Source: Gonatopus flavifemur (Eukaryota; Arthropoda; Insecta; Hymenoptera; Dryinidae). Taken from it: a DNA stretch of 64,000 nt. Location: positions 25,048,001 through 25,112,000 of the forward strand of contig JAFFJZ010000003.1 in NCBI GenBank assembly GCA_018340375.1, given 5' to 3'. Below, one piece after another: positions 10,910 to 22,270 of the stretch. Both the position numbers and the translations under genes were made by a program. Position 1 is the first letter of the stretch, and each line of letters begins with the position of its first letter. The notes beneath the pieces were generated by a model. The model saw only the letters and a program-made list of their open reading frames with translations. It was not told the origin of the DNA and made no database searches.

Positions 10910-12640
10910 CAGTGTCTCACACGAATGAAAATTATAATGAATATGGTGAATGCTTTGAGTAATAAGGTTGATAAGTTTTTTGACTTAATGCAACCTTTTA
11001 ATGCTTCGACAATGATAGCAATGTCATTACCTCAAGGGAAGACGCAAAGCTTATTCATGAAACGCTTTCAAAAAGTTTCTTGAATTTATTCATTATCCTT
11101 CTTGAACCATGAAGATACAGTGAACATAGAACTGCGCTATTATTTCGTTGTTGACTTACTGAATTCTTCTTCACAAAGAAAAAGTACTGACGAAAGATCA
11201 TTTAAAATTGAGTGAATTGAGGAGATAATGTGGTGTTTCAGCAGAGTTCGACTCCGTTTCATTCGACTACAGATGAACGTTCATTCAGATGTTTTTTTTT
11301 TTAACATAATGAAAATTTTGGAATGAATTTCCACCTGTAATCGAGTAAAACGAAGTCAACCGGTTTTTAAACATCACCGAAATGCCACTACGTCCCCTTT
11401 TTACTCAACTTTGAATAATATTTCATCAACACATCTTCTCCGAGTACTCAACATAGGGAGTTTTGCAAATCTTCATCGAAGGAGTTGGAAGGGAGAAGAA
11501 TTATAATCTCTGGGAACTAACTGTTTGTGTTATTTGAAACGTCAGAAGCTAAACGGATATGAAATACGTTCTTCACGGTAATTCGAGCACTCACATGCGC
11601 CAATCGATGTTACTTTTTCTCCAATTTGCCATCAGTTTCACCAAGAAAATATTCGAGCATGGATTTTTCATTGTTTTTGAATAAGAATTTTTCTTATTGA
11701 CAGTGAATTGTGATTAATTAAACATAATTATGAATGTAGAAAATTTCTTAGAGCCGAAGAGCTGTAGTTAAGCATCTATTGGAGGAACGTACTCAATCCT
11801 TCGATATTAATTCCTATCACACTTCAATGTATATATATTTCGATGCTCCTAATAAAATTGAATTTTGTATCGTCTTATTTCATTCCCTCGCAAACAGTTC
11901 TCAAAATGTAGCTTGTATAACTTGTATGAAAATATTATTCAATTTCAAGCTGATTTACATGCCATTTAATAACTCACAATCAATTTGAAGATCTGTTGAA
12001 AATTCATCTTTACAAACTTATACATATCTTCTTATAATGAATATTGAATACATATGATATTATTGAAATGAATGAGATAATTCATGTTCATTTATAATAT
12101 CGATTCCTGTTCGCAAGTGATCGATAGAACAGCGGAGTTGAAAAGTACTCGAATCGATATCATATATATCATATCCTTTCGTTCGACGAATATAAAGAAA
12201 ATTATCTTTATCTCATAAACGAACAAGTGGAGTTTAATTGCATAGAACTTTTTTGTTGGTGAGATTGAAGATTCATTCCAGCAAAGTTGAAGGTATCAAA
12301 TCTTGGATTATGACGAGTGAACACTTATCGATGTTGATTCAAATTAAGTAGAGTACATCTATATATATTTATTTCTGTGAGTAAACGCACTAAAGACTTT
12401 GATGTATATAGATATCGAAAATAAAACTATCGTTTTCTGTTCGTATGTATGATTCGTCATTGCGTGGAGAAATATTTTATTATCATGTAAAAGAAGACCT
12501 CTGGAAAGATATATCGAATTCTGATCCTTCGTTAAAAATTGAATCGTTTTTATACTGACACATAATCATTTTGAAACGCGATTTTGATTGAACAAAAACA
12601 TCAGGATCCCTCATAAATAATTTCCAATACAATTCAGTTT
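10910..12640. other. Intron, nothing recognised
   Basis: No exon, RNA gene or clear repeat end seen. Confidence 0.45.
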
Positions 12641-13040
12641 CTATTTTAAGTGGCTCATGAATTGCAAAATCGTATAAAATTTCTCATGAATGAGTTTGAA
12701 ACACAAGCATATTCCCATATCACCACAACCACTTATGGTTACGGTCTTGATACGCGTAAGCGCGAGAAGAGAGACGCGTGGACGAACATCGACTGGATTC
12801 ATCGTGGTACACCAGGGAGGCTGGAGCATGGCAAAGAGCGAACCAGACTTTTGCGAGCTTGCGTAAGGAAACGAAGTACAAGTACAGTGGATACTGTGAG
12901 TATCGTGAAGCGATAGGCCGATCAGGATAACGATGAGTTGCTGATCTTTTCTCAGTATTTACGTTTCTGAATGATCTGGTTTCGTGCTCACAAACCATGT
13001 TTCCTCTGTATAATTGGCAGTCCAATTATGTTCAAAGAAA
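12641..13040. other. GC-richer unique block in intron, possible regulatory or unrecognised exon
   Basis: A block of about 250 bases (12715-12965) is clearly less AT-rich than its surroundings and has overlapping open frames on both strands (88 codons plus, 101 codons minus). Neither frame resembles a known family. Overlapping opens on both strands are expected when stop codons are scarce in GC-richer DNA. A conserved enhancer, a promoter or a non-coding exon are all possible. Confidence 0.25.
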
Positions 13041-13253
13041 ATCATTGATCCTTGTGGAGTAATTTGGTTCTGAATTATTGATAGTCACAACCACCCTTCC
13101 CATAAAATTTCTTCGTAATTAGGTGTTGTTACGCGAGAACGACCCGCAGGTGTTTTTATGAGAAATTTTGTGTCGATTATAGTCAAATCCAGTTCTCATT
13201 CACGCGATTTATAATGATACTGGAGGAATCAGTTGAAAAATAAAAGTTTTCAT

Positions 13254-13676
13254 TCTGAGAAAAAGGTGCCTAGGCTGGAACAGCTGAAATTTAGTTGTTC
13301 CAGATAAATTTTAGCTGATGTAAATAAAAGTTTGGTTGTCTGAAATAAGAATCGAGAATGCAATTATGAGAAATAAAATTTATTTGATTCAACTGAATTT
13401 TTATTGGAAGCGTCTTAATTTCCTAGCTATCCAGTAATATCCAACTGAACTCCTTTTTCTCACTGCTATAGCTAAAATAATTGCAGCTATACCTAGCTAT
13501 TTATTAGCTACTACAGTAGAAAGTTGTAGCTGTAACTGCACAGGTTCTGAGGTTGATATTTGGATAGTCGAATAATCCAGCTGTTACCGCTGAGTGAGTA
13601 GCTGTGACAGCTGAAAAATAACTCCCGTGGCTGATTTTCAGCTATCCGAATGATGATTCATTATTTTTCCTCCATG
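13254..13676. mobile_element. Palindrome-array element, AGCTG/CAGCT variant
   Basis: The left end resembles CTGAGAAAAAGG, the right end ATTTTTCCTCCATG, a degenerate match to the CACGGAG-type ends. The interior has many self-complementary words: GCTGGAACAGCTGAA, TAGCTATACCTAGCTA, GTAGCTGTGACAGCTGAA, TTATTAGCTACTACAG. No coding frame. Confidence 0.6.
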
Positions 13677-14218
13677 TATACCTATTATTTACTGAAAATT
13701 CAAATTTCCATCACGTAGTTTTCTTCTATATTATTTGTTGAAACATCGAGAGTAAAATCAATTTAACGGAAGAAGTATCTCAACACTCTTTGGAAAGATC
13801 CAAGAGCTTTCCAAACCATTTAATATAACTTCCCCTCCAAACTCATGAAATCAAACCCTTCACTACGTCAAAGCCATCTACTTGCTTTATTTTATCACTC
13901 ATTTCATTATAATTGAGAGTGCCATGATTTTCTCATTTATATTCTAAGCGGAAAGGTTTCACTTTTATGTGTTACGACATCAGAGATGAATGCCACCAAT
14001 CAATCAGTCATGTCAAGATTTTTCTTGATTCAGCCAATAATCGCGTATGGAACTTGGAGGGTATATAATTTTGAATGGGATAAGTTTTTTTGAACATTAT
14101 TGTCATTTATTCGACATGCCAGTTGGAAGAATGAACTGGAAAAAAAAACAAGGTACTCACCCAAATAATCCTAAGAGAACTACCTAAAATTAGAACAATT
14201 CAAATCAAACTGAGAAAG
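13677..14218. other. Intron, nothing recognised
   Basis: No supported exon, RNA gene or repeat end. Confidence 0.45.
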
Positions 14219-14522
14219 TTATTCCATGATGATCGATACGGCTGAGCTGACGCTATTTGTCATTGTAAGCGATGGAAAAATGTTTTTGATACTTCTGTTG
14301 AAAAAGATCAATAAAGCTATTATCCATAACAAAGTCCAATAATTTGGAACACTCGGCAAGAACGGACATAGGGCGAAAGCTGGTAACTTCATGGGGATGA
14401 TTAATTTCAGGAACAGATGTGATGAAAGAAAACTTCTCAATCTCGAGAAAAGTGGACAAGGTAAATGAAAAAATGTTGAACGTATCTAGGAACAATACAA
14501 CCAAAGAAAGAAAAACCTGCAA
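14219..14522 (-). pseudogene. Decayed non-LTR retrotransposon reverse-transcriptase fragment
   Basis: The minus-strand frame reads ...SFITSVPEINHPHEVTSFRP... then MSVLAECSKLLDFVMDNSFI. This matches the start of the RT domain of Jockey/R1-type LINEs (P.P......FRPIS.L...SK.LE), where a run of Pro and Lys precedes the FRPIS block. After FIDLFQQKYQ the frame is lost; the neighbouring frame continues toward where SGFR..HST would be expected but does not show it. No catalytic YADD box, endonuclease or tail is seen, so it is a dead remnant of about 300 bases. The assignment rests on one motif block only. Confidence 0.5.
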
Positions 14523-14792
14523 GAATTTTTAGGTTGTTCAATTAGGTCGATGTTAAAATAGACAAAAAGGAGTACGGAATTCTCAAGAAAGCGTATTACG
14601 ATCAAGACATCAGAAGAGAAGGAAATATTCATCTGCAGAAACAGGGCGAATGGTTAGATAAAAACAATTCACAACGTAGAAATGAGAGTTTAATGTCTCG
14701 CGTAAAAAGTGATCAATATAATGTGAAGTGAGTTTGCTAAATTATCTAATTTTCGAACTTTTCAGTCCTCCCGCAGAGAGGGTAAATTTTAC
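14523..14792. other. Intron between LINE remnant and repeat cluster
   Basis: Nothing recognised. May include further unrecognisable LINE remnant. Confidence 0.35.
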
Positions 14793-15040
14793 TGATGCAG
14801 CAAATCAAAGTACTATGAAAGGGCAACATGATTGACTGAAACAGTCAGTTTTTCCTTGGACTTGCAAAAATTGTTAGTGTCACCTACAGAATAGCAAATA
14901 AATTCTACTGGAGAAGTCAAAATTTTTTGCTGTCAGAGATAAGAAATCGCTGTGGTGACTAACAAGATTACTATGATAACGGATATAGATTGCTGTCGCA
15001 GAAAAAAATTTGTAGCTCTAGCGAAATCAGATTCCGCTAT
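14793..15040. repeat. Palindrome-array element fragment (GCTG/CAGC family)
   Basis: This matches the family order seen at 8146-8466: ACTGATGCAGCAAATC, GGGCAACATGATTGACTGAA, then GCTCTAGCGAAATCAGATT. It is cut at its right by the composite repeat that starts at about 15041. Confidence 0.6.
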
Positions 15041-16161
15041 TAGGAGGATGGCGGGTGGTATGGCCCTCTTGAGGGGAAAGTGAGATAAAATCACTCCAGA
15101 GTAGAAGAATGTCGCTACGGTATGGGATACAACTTTTTGAAGTATTTTTCTCCCATACATTCTGGAGAAAAGAATTTCATCAGTGAAATAAAAGAACAGG
15201 AACAATTTTAGTTCATAGATGAATTCATGAAAAATTTTTCGGTGTCGAGTGGTATGGCCCACCATCCAAAAACCGGTGAATTGAAGCGAGAACATATTCT
15301 TCAACACAAAATTAATTGTCTTGAACATTGAATATGGTTTTTCTACACATAATTGAATATTTTCATTGAATAGGGAAATCCTACATCATCATATGGACCA
15401 TACCATCCAAATCCAACCCATTAGAGTCCATGGTGAAACCATGGTGGATATGGTCGCCAATGAAATCTTGGCATAGCATCGAAAAACGAATTTTCATGTA
15501 AAACGCCTGCATAAAAACATTGTTTATAAATAAATTTTTTGAACAATATTTTAAAAATAAGTGTTCGGTAAAACTGCTCCCATCAATCGATCCTAAGAAA
15601 AATAATACATAAAAAACATGTACCCTGAATCGGCATTGCGATTGTTTTTTATAAAAAAATTAAACACGTAATGGTTTGTTATTTTTTTTCATAACAATGA
15701 ACGATCGCAATGTGGATGTGGAAAATTTTTTGACCAATTTATTTATAAACAATTTTTTTACACACGTTTCTCACTTCACTTGGCATAGCATGGGTTTGCC
15801 AAGATTCCATCGGCGACCGAGACCATATCCTCCATTAATTCAGCATGAGCTTTAATGAGTTGATGTGGGCCATGCCATGTGGGGTGTTAATACTAGTATA
15901 ACCCATTATTTTACGATCTGATCTACTTCAGTACAAAACATTTCAAATTTTCGCCGACACAGTACACCAAGAACAAGTAAATAGAGGAAGTTAGATTTCT
16001 CTTAACACACTGTATTGACAACAATGAAGTTTCCGCACATGATGGACAGAAACAATCTCTCTGTGGCCAAAAGTGTGTAGTGATGCCACCTAGCGGCAGA
16101 TCCTGGAAACGCGTGATGAGCCTTACCGACCACCAGGCCATATCACCCGCCGTTCCCCTAC
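15041..16161. repeat. Composite inverted repeat, about 1.1 kb, built on GGTATGGCC words
   Basis: The outer pair is GGCGGGTGGTATGGCC (15050) against GGCCATATCACCCGCC (16137). The inner pair is GGATATGGTCGCCAATG (15446) against CATCGGCGACCGAGACCATATCC (about 15808). Several copies of TATGGCC/GGCCATA lie between. The 117-codon minus-strand frame at 15923-16276 straddles its edge and is not a recognisable protein. Confidence 0.55.
16084..16096 (-). promoter_or_regulatory. CTCF-like motif CCGCTAGGTGGCA
   Basis: Read on the minus strand this 13-mer fits the animal CTCF consensus CCASYAGRKGGCR at 12 of 13 positions (G for A at position 3). It lies inside the right end of the composite repeat, so other copies in the genome could carry it too. 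A single motif match occurs by chance in long sequences. Confidence 0.25.
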
Positions 16162-16318
16162 ATCGGGTTTTTTGTTTTCCGTGTGAATATAAATTTACAC
16201 GAATTATTTTATTCCTACAGGGAAATTGAGATAACTTTGCTTCTATCAAAGATCTCGACAACTCTCGATGTTTCAATCAAAGGAGGAATAAGTTGACCTT
16301 TCAAAGAATGAGTGTATG

Positions 16319-17566
16319 CACTAGGGAAAAAATTCACTGTCACAGCGGAATCTGATTTTGCTTTTGAGCGGCGAACTTTTTACTGTCAAAGCAATTTTGT
16401 TAGCTGCGGTTAGTGTGGCCGCGAGCTTCCAAAAGCTCACACCAAAAGCTCAACGAGCTGGTGTTCCTGATTCGAGTCGAGCCAAACCAAGCCGAGCTGA
16501 GTCAAGCTCGTGTTGGAAACCCGACGAACTGCTTTTATTATAAGCCTCTCATATAATACACCGAATTGTTAACTGCCAGAGTCACAATGTGAAGTCGAGC
16601 GCCATTTGTAAAATATGAATACCATGTTCGTTGAAAATCAATACTATGATATGGAATTCTTTAAGGAAGCTGAAACTAGCGGTCAAAAGCTAGCAGCCGA
16701 CTGTTGTAACTTCTGATTGAACTTGATTCGAATGTTTTTGAAATCAAGAATTGATTAATTGGCATTCAAATCAGCGATTTTGCAATTGGAATGTCTCATA
16801 AAATGATATTCTATCACAAGTTATATCCATTGGCTGCCAGATTTTGGCCGCTAACTTTAGCTTCATAATTCTTCAAAACATGCTTCAAAATTGTGTGTAA
16901 GTATTCAGTCTAAATTATTGCTTCACTTTCATCGCAATGAATTGTATGATCTCAATAATCTAGGGTATTATATAGAAATTTGATGCCATCCCATTGAACC
17001 CAAAAATACAGATTGCGTTATGTGGAACCGATGGTTCAGCTCCATTGAATAGAGGTCTTCAGGTGATGCTTGTGGATAGACACACAAAACGTTATTAAAT
17101 TTCATGGGATCTAAAAAATCTGATATACTTTCAGTCAAATCTCATTTTCACTTTCCATATCGATATTTGTACACTCTGTGTGTTCGAATTGTTGAATGAA
17201 CGTGCAGCAGAAAATTGATTGAGATACAAACGTTGATACTTCTTCGAATCACGCTCCCAGATCGTTTCGGCTCGAGCAAACTCGTAGTCGAGCTTTCAGT
17301 TCATCGAACAAAGTCAATGTTAAAAACTCGACTCGGCTTGGCTCGCTGCAACACTAGCTGCGGCAGCAATGTTTTAGTTGTGGCCACCAAAACTGTCGAC
17401 TCCTCCAGCAAAATTGCTTTCCTGTTCCATGTATAGTACTGAACATTTGGATGTCTTATATTTAATCATGTTGCTCTGTCAGCAATCCACTAGTTAGATT
17501 AGCAAACAAATTTGATATTTTATATATAATACTTCGACTTGCTCCGTTAGTGAATTTTTTTTCGTG
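16319..17566. mobile_element. Palindrome-array element, flank TG, interrupted by a hAT insertion
   Basis: Left end CACTAGGGAAAAAATTCACT, right end TTTTTTTTCGTG, with TG on both sides (16317-16318 and 17567-17568). The left part (TCACTGTCACAGCGGAAT, GCAATTTTGTTAGCTGCGG) and right part (GGCAGCAATGTTTTAGTTGTGG, TATTTTATATATAATACTTC) read continuously as the GCTG/CAGC family once the 16411-17356 insertion is removed. That leaves an original length near 294 bases. Confidence 0.8.
16411..17356. mobile_element. Non-autonomous hAT-like element, 946 bp
   Basis: Terminal inverted repeats are TAGTGTGGCCGCGAGC and, complemented at the right, TAGTGTTGCAGCGAGC (13 of 16 identical or nearly so). They are flanked by the 8-bp direct repeat GCTGCGGT / GCTGCGGC (one mismatch). 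TAGTG ends with an 8-bp target duplication are characteristic of hAT elements. The subterminal regions repeat GAGCT/CGAGC words. There is no transposase frame: the 61-codon frame at the left end and the 73-codon frame at the right end are composition effects. Confidence 0.85.
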
Positions 17567-18213
17567 TGCATTAACTTGATGGACGTGGAAGGTATTTATT
17601 TGGGTGTCATTTCATTATTCAAATTCGCTATCATGATACTCCGAGCTAAAACTGAGGGTTGGATCCTCTGGAAATATCTCCATACGTTTGGAAGTATTTA
17701 TTCAAATTAAAATAATATTATTCGAAGATAATTCCGAGATATTACCACATTCTGATCTCGCGCAGGGAATTCCGTGATATGTTTTTACTGGAATCCTCAA
17801 GAATTCAGCTAATGAAACATAAACTCTGGCACGTCTAATTCAGTCGCTGATGGTTCGAGATCCGTCTCGACAACTCCGAAGTCGAAGTTTGCCGGCGTAT
17901 TTTTATCCCAGAACTACGTTGCAGCTGTCGAATCAGGGGACAAGGGTGTACGATATAAATCCTTCTCTCGGTTACGCGTGGTACCACGCACCACGAGATC
18001 AGTTTCACACGTGCCTGATGTCTTCCTGTGCCATACGTGCGAGATATTAGTCACCACGAGTATATTAATCATATATTATTTTACGAAGGAAGAAAGAGAA
18101 AAACAGGTAAAAGGGGACAAGAATATTTTTTCACACTTTATTCTGGTCCAGCATTTCCAAATGTCCAGATTTCCTGTAACTCGATTAACGAGATGAGAAA
18201 AATATCAAAATGA
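17567..18213. other. Intron with a GC-richer unique block at 17840-18060
   Basis: The block is low in AT and repeat-free and has open frames on the plus strand (66 and 72 codons) that match nothing I know. As at 12.7 kb, an intronic regulatory element or non-coding exon is possible but unsupported. Confidence 0.25.
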
Positions 18214-18243
18214 ATATATATATATGTATATATATACATTTAC
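18214..18243. repeat. AT dinucleotide microsatellite
   Basis: A run of TA repeats interrupted by single G and C bases. Confidence 0.85.
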
Positions 18244-19739
18244 ATCTTCCCTCTTAATTATTTCAAAGAAATTTATATATACCATGTGGAGTCAAGTTGA
18301 TTAGAGTATTCGGAACTTCCAACCTATCTGAATTTCATCAACTGCTCAAATTTTTTCCCTTATCCTTTATTAAGAGTGTTTAAGAATCATTATTTTATCA
18401 ATGGAATTTGAAAATGTTACACGATTCGTTTCACAATGCTTGGTTCTCGAAGATATTCGAAAGGTGCTGGAACCGATGGGTGATAAACTCATTTAAAAAT
18501 GTCATATTATACGCATGCACGTTTTAAAACGTGGCATAAAATTTTTATCGCTTCTGTATAAACTTGTTTTCAACACTCGATAGACTTTTCGATACATACA
18601 TTTATGATCCCGATCGATTATAATGCAAGCAAAATATCTTTCATGTTGATGATTTCATAAGTGTTCTTCGACATAATCGACACCCAAAGTGACAGTTAAT
18701 CGCTCTCCAACTTGGTTATAGCTCTCAATTCAACTCAATCTCGTATATTTTGAAAAAAGTTCGTATGAATGCGCATAAAATTAAATCGACGGGTGATAAT
18801 GTTGGTAATATAATTGATGATTCCAAAATGTTCTCGTCATATTTACGAGGCAAACGTGTAAAGGGGTAGATAATCGCTGAGTAAACTTGTGATTATCTGA
18901 TTCTACAATTGGTACGGCATAAAATAAATATTTTCAACTATATAATCGTTGAAACATGGATGAAGCAAAGTTTATTGCTGTGTCAATTATGCACTATTGA
19001 CTATCCAAAATTATTTTATTCAAATATTCAGATATTCAAATGAGAATTCTATCTAATGAAGATGTGGGCTTTATGAGCTTCCAGTACAACTCAATCAATC
19101 TTGTTCTTTTTGAATATAAAAACATTCTACTTGAAGCTTCTGTATTCCTGGAGGTACCGAGTTGTAATACACCTACTTTGGAGAAAAAATGGAAAGATTC
19201 GACCAAAGTCGCGAAAGAATCGTCCCACGTTTGACTTGAGTGATCGACACCAAGTCCTAACGAGAATGCGAAAACCTAGTGGATATAAGTTCTTGAAACC
19301 GACGAAACTTTTCCTTTTACGTGACAACGGTTACTTTACGATCTTGGTACAACGAGGACAGCGTCTCTTTTTGTCTCTTTCTCTCTTCTCAGTAACAATT
19401 TACCGTGGCCCGCAAATTATTAGGTTCAGTGGATTCTTCTTGCTAACAGCATCCTTCTTCTCTTACGTTTTCACTCTTGAGCTTGGCTTTTTGAAATTGC
19501 ATCTTAAAATTGTCAGTGTTGTCATCGAGTAATTTCTTCTTCCATCATAAATTTTGAAGGAACTTTTGTCGCTTAATACGATAAGAGGTCTTACACTTTT
19601 TTGTTATCAATGTTGCACTGAGAAAACAAATTTCCGGTCATAATTGAATTTTAAATTGAATATTCGCTAAGAAATATTGAATCAATCAAATATTTTGTCG
19701 ATGGGAAAAGATATTTCATGCAACGATTCGATTTAATAT
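18244..19739. other. Intron, nothing recognised
   Basis: The longest frame is 143 codons (19101-19532, plus). It begins without context and has no domain, and its composition is ordinary, so I treat it as chance. Confidence 0.45.
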
Positions 19740-19820
19740 TCCATTTATAATACCCTAGCATACCCCGATATCCTGCCAATATGGGTCCAAGAGTGGGCCA
19801 AAGTTTATACACGCCGGGGT
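19740..19820. repeat. Fragment of the GGGCCC-rich repeat, inverted relative to 27.5 kb
   Basis: The complement contains GGCCCACTCTTGGACCCATA followed by TTGGCAGGAT, closely matching 27561-27597. Confidence 0.65.
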
Positions 19821-19850
19821 AGGGATAGAAAGTTGATAGCGTTTGATCCA

Positions 19851-20091
19851 CACGGAAAAAAAGAAAACATTACTGATTATTATGAATGACAGCAATTGAT
19901 TGGTAAACAAATGAAAACACGTTTGAATAATGAGGATTAACGTAACCACAGTGATGAGTACTGTAATGAAATTTGTCAATGCTAGTTGGACAGTAATGAG
20001 CACTGAAAAACGCAATACTGCACAAAATGAATTCAAGTTTCTACGTATTTTTGTGATTCACGGTAATCATTGCTGTTCTCTTTTTTCTGTG
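19851..20091. mobile_element. Short foldback with CACGGAAAAA ends
   Basis: The left end CACGGAAAAAAAGAAAACAT pairs with the right end TGTTCTCTTTTTTCTGTG, and the pairing continues inward for about 40 bases (ACTGATTATTATGAATGAC against GTGATTCACGGTAATCAT). No clean 2-bp flank is visible, unlike its better-preserved relatives. Confidence 0.6.
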
Positions 20092-20735
20092 AGGGGATGA
20101 AAATTATGATTGTATCTTCAAGGGAACTAGGAATAGGACACAAATTTATTTCGGGTTTCCAACGTTGCATTATCACTTGAATTATAATAAATAAACCAAT
20201 TTGGAGTTTCATGAAAATTTTTTGTTTCACTGAAATGGAAATCAAGAGAAAAAACATCATGAATAACCCTAACAGTGATGTATAAAATACTATATTGAAC
20301 AAGAATCACACAATCACTGTTATTAATTAAATAATCACTAGTGAAAATTCAGGAAGTTTTGATAACCTTCCACGAAAATATAAATTGAAGATCAAGGAAG
20401 ATTTGAATGTTTTTAAAACATCTCGAAAAAAATAATTGATTAAAACTCATGAGCTGAAGTTGTTAGTAGTGGAAATTCCGAGTAATAAATGAAAAGCAGC
20501 CAGTGATGAAAACTTTAACAAAGGTCCCTGGTTAAACGAATCCATTGATTCTCGGCAAATCTCACTGAATATCTTGCACAATTGTTCTAACCAAATCGTA
20601 TTCAACCATTTTTTATCAGATTTAATTGGATGAATGTATTTTTTCAATGTGGTTCTGATTGAATCTTGCACAATGTTCTGACTGAATCCCATGAAATTTC
20701 ATTCTGTCGGATTCTATGGATTTTTTCAACCCTTC
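20092..20735. other. Intron, nothing recognised
   Basis: Contains a short self-similarity to 2330-2440 (CATTGATTCTCG.CAAATCTCA and TGTTCTGACC/TGAATCCCAT words), so probably an unclassified old repeat. No exon. Confidence 0.4.
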
Positions 20736-20739
20736 ACCA

Positions 20740-20905
20740 CCCTAGTAGGAATGCTCTAATGATTGACAAGTTTTGTAACGCTTAAGTAGTCAAAAGCTAG
20801 ACGCTCGCAGGTGCCTGGTAGGGTTTTGGTGAGGTTCTTGCCAGTGTCTAGTATCTGGCTAGTTGAGCGTTACAAAACTCGTCAATAACTAGAGCATTTC
20901 CCCAA
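20740..20905. mobile_element. Foldback of the AATGCTCTA family, copy 1
   Basis: The left arm AATGCTCTAATGATTGAC then AAGTTTTGTAACGCT pairs with the right arm AGCGTTACAAAACTCG then TCAATAACTAGAGCATT. The second copy is at 41731-41877. No coding frame. Confidence 0.75.
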
Positions 20906-21000
20906 CAGCACATGCACCAATTTCCACGTTGATTCTACGTGGATAGAACGTGGATGAACAAAGATTCCACGTGGAGGCAACGTAGATGCAACGTAAGAAT
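20906..21000. repeat. Small array of ACGTGGAT / CCACGT words
   Basis: Five half-palindromic words (TCCACGTTGATTCTACGTGGA, AACGTGGATGAA, TTCCACGTGGAGG, AACGTAGATG, AACGTAAG) lie within 75 bases. One contains CACGTG. Another palindrome-rich mini-repeat; no ends determined. Confidence 0.45.
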
Positions 21001-21656
21001 GTCCGGTGCTGTACTGGTTTCTACTTGGGCACGCCCCCAGGTCTTTTGCAACCAGCCGATTTTTTCTTTGCCTTGTCATTTCAACGCATTGCATAATCGG
21101 GGGCTGGTATTGTGATGTGAGTAACTTCAAACCTTTCTGCTCCGAATATTTCTTGGAACTGCGTGATCCACCGATTAGTTCCCGAGTGGCATGTATTGGA
21201 AATTCAGCTGGGGTCGTGTTACTTTTTTGATGAAAGAGTGAAAAATCTTTTCAGACTGTATGAAATAGGTTTGGGTATTCTTTCGAGTAATCGTATATTG
21301 TTCTGATATAATCAAAGTATATGTGAACTAGGGTACCCTTCACTCCTTGGGGGAGGGCGGGGTGAATTGAAGCATATCTAACTGCACTATGAAAATGTAT
21401 TTGAAACAAATACATTTGTTCTGTGTTTAATAAGTATTGGATGGTATTTATCAAGCATTGAATTGGAGTAATTGAATTTAATTTCCACGGATGATCGTTC
21501 TTATCCTGTTCCATTTACTGTAGTTTTGATAGTAGTGAATATCTTTTGGATAACGAACAAACCGATATTCCTTCGTTTCAAATGAATCTTTTCTTTGGTG
21601 TTTCTTCACTGATGTGCACCTAGGATATTTATAATCAACAAATGATAGTCATGAAC

Positions 21657-22270
21657 TGAAAAGGATGAGATTTGAAGAAAATATAGTTAGAATAAGATGA
21701 GCCGGGTCCGAAAAAACCGGGTACGTGGATTAGGGATGTATTTGAAGATGCATGGTTGAGGGTTAAAATAATAATATACAATTATAATAAAGATTATTCC
21801 TGCCATAAAATACTATTTCGAACATCATTTTCATCGCTTTTTATTCCTTTCCCCGCTGAAATTCCGATAAATATCTTCAACGCACTAATTGTGGATTTTC
21901 TAAAATATCCAAACTTCCACTTCGCTAATAAGCATATTTTTTGTTCAGCCAACGTTATTAATCATTTTTCTTCTCGAAGTTCAACTCTTTCTGATTCCGA
22001 AATGGTGTTTGTTTTTGTCTCTACGTGTTTGTGCGGGGGAGATATAATTTTTTGAAAAAACCGTTTTTCTCATAGATTTTTGAAAATTCATGTTACTTTA
22101 TTTTCATGTAACTCACATAACTCCCATAAAAACCCTCTTTTGAAATGCAGATTACTATTCCTAAGATGACAAAAAATGGATTGAAAAAAAAATCATCTCG
22201 AAAGAATGAGATTCGAAGAAAGTACAGCCAGAATGAAATAAGGACCCGGGTGCGTGGATTAGGGATTCAA
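21657..22270. repeat. Pair of diverged direct repeats about 70 bp long, 540 bp apart
   Basis: 21662-21739 and 22200-22270 share GATGAGATTTGAAGAAA / AATGAGATTCGAAGAAA, then AGAATRARAT, CCGGGT and CGTGGATTAGGGAT. The 450 bases between them show no frame or inverted ends. They could be the arms of an old element or two independent copies of one repeat. Confidence 0.55.

Noticed and set aside
14933..15328. 131-codon minus-strand frame
   Set aside because: Runs across the junction of a palindrome-array fragment and the composite repeat, so it is a repeat by-product.
15923..16276. 117-codon minus-strand frame
   Set aside because: Straddles the edge of a composite inverted repeat, with no recognisable motif or splice context.
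19101..19532. 143-codon plus-strand frame
   Set aside because: No start context, domain or codon bias; overlapping frames on both strands; best explained by chance.
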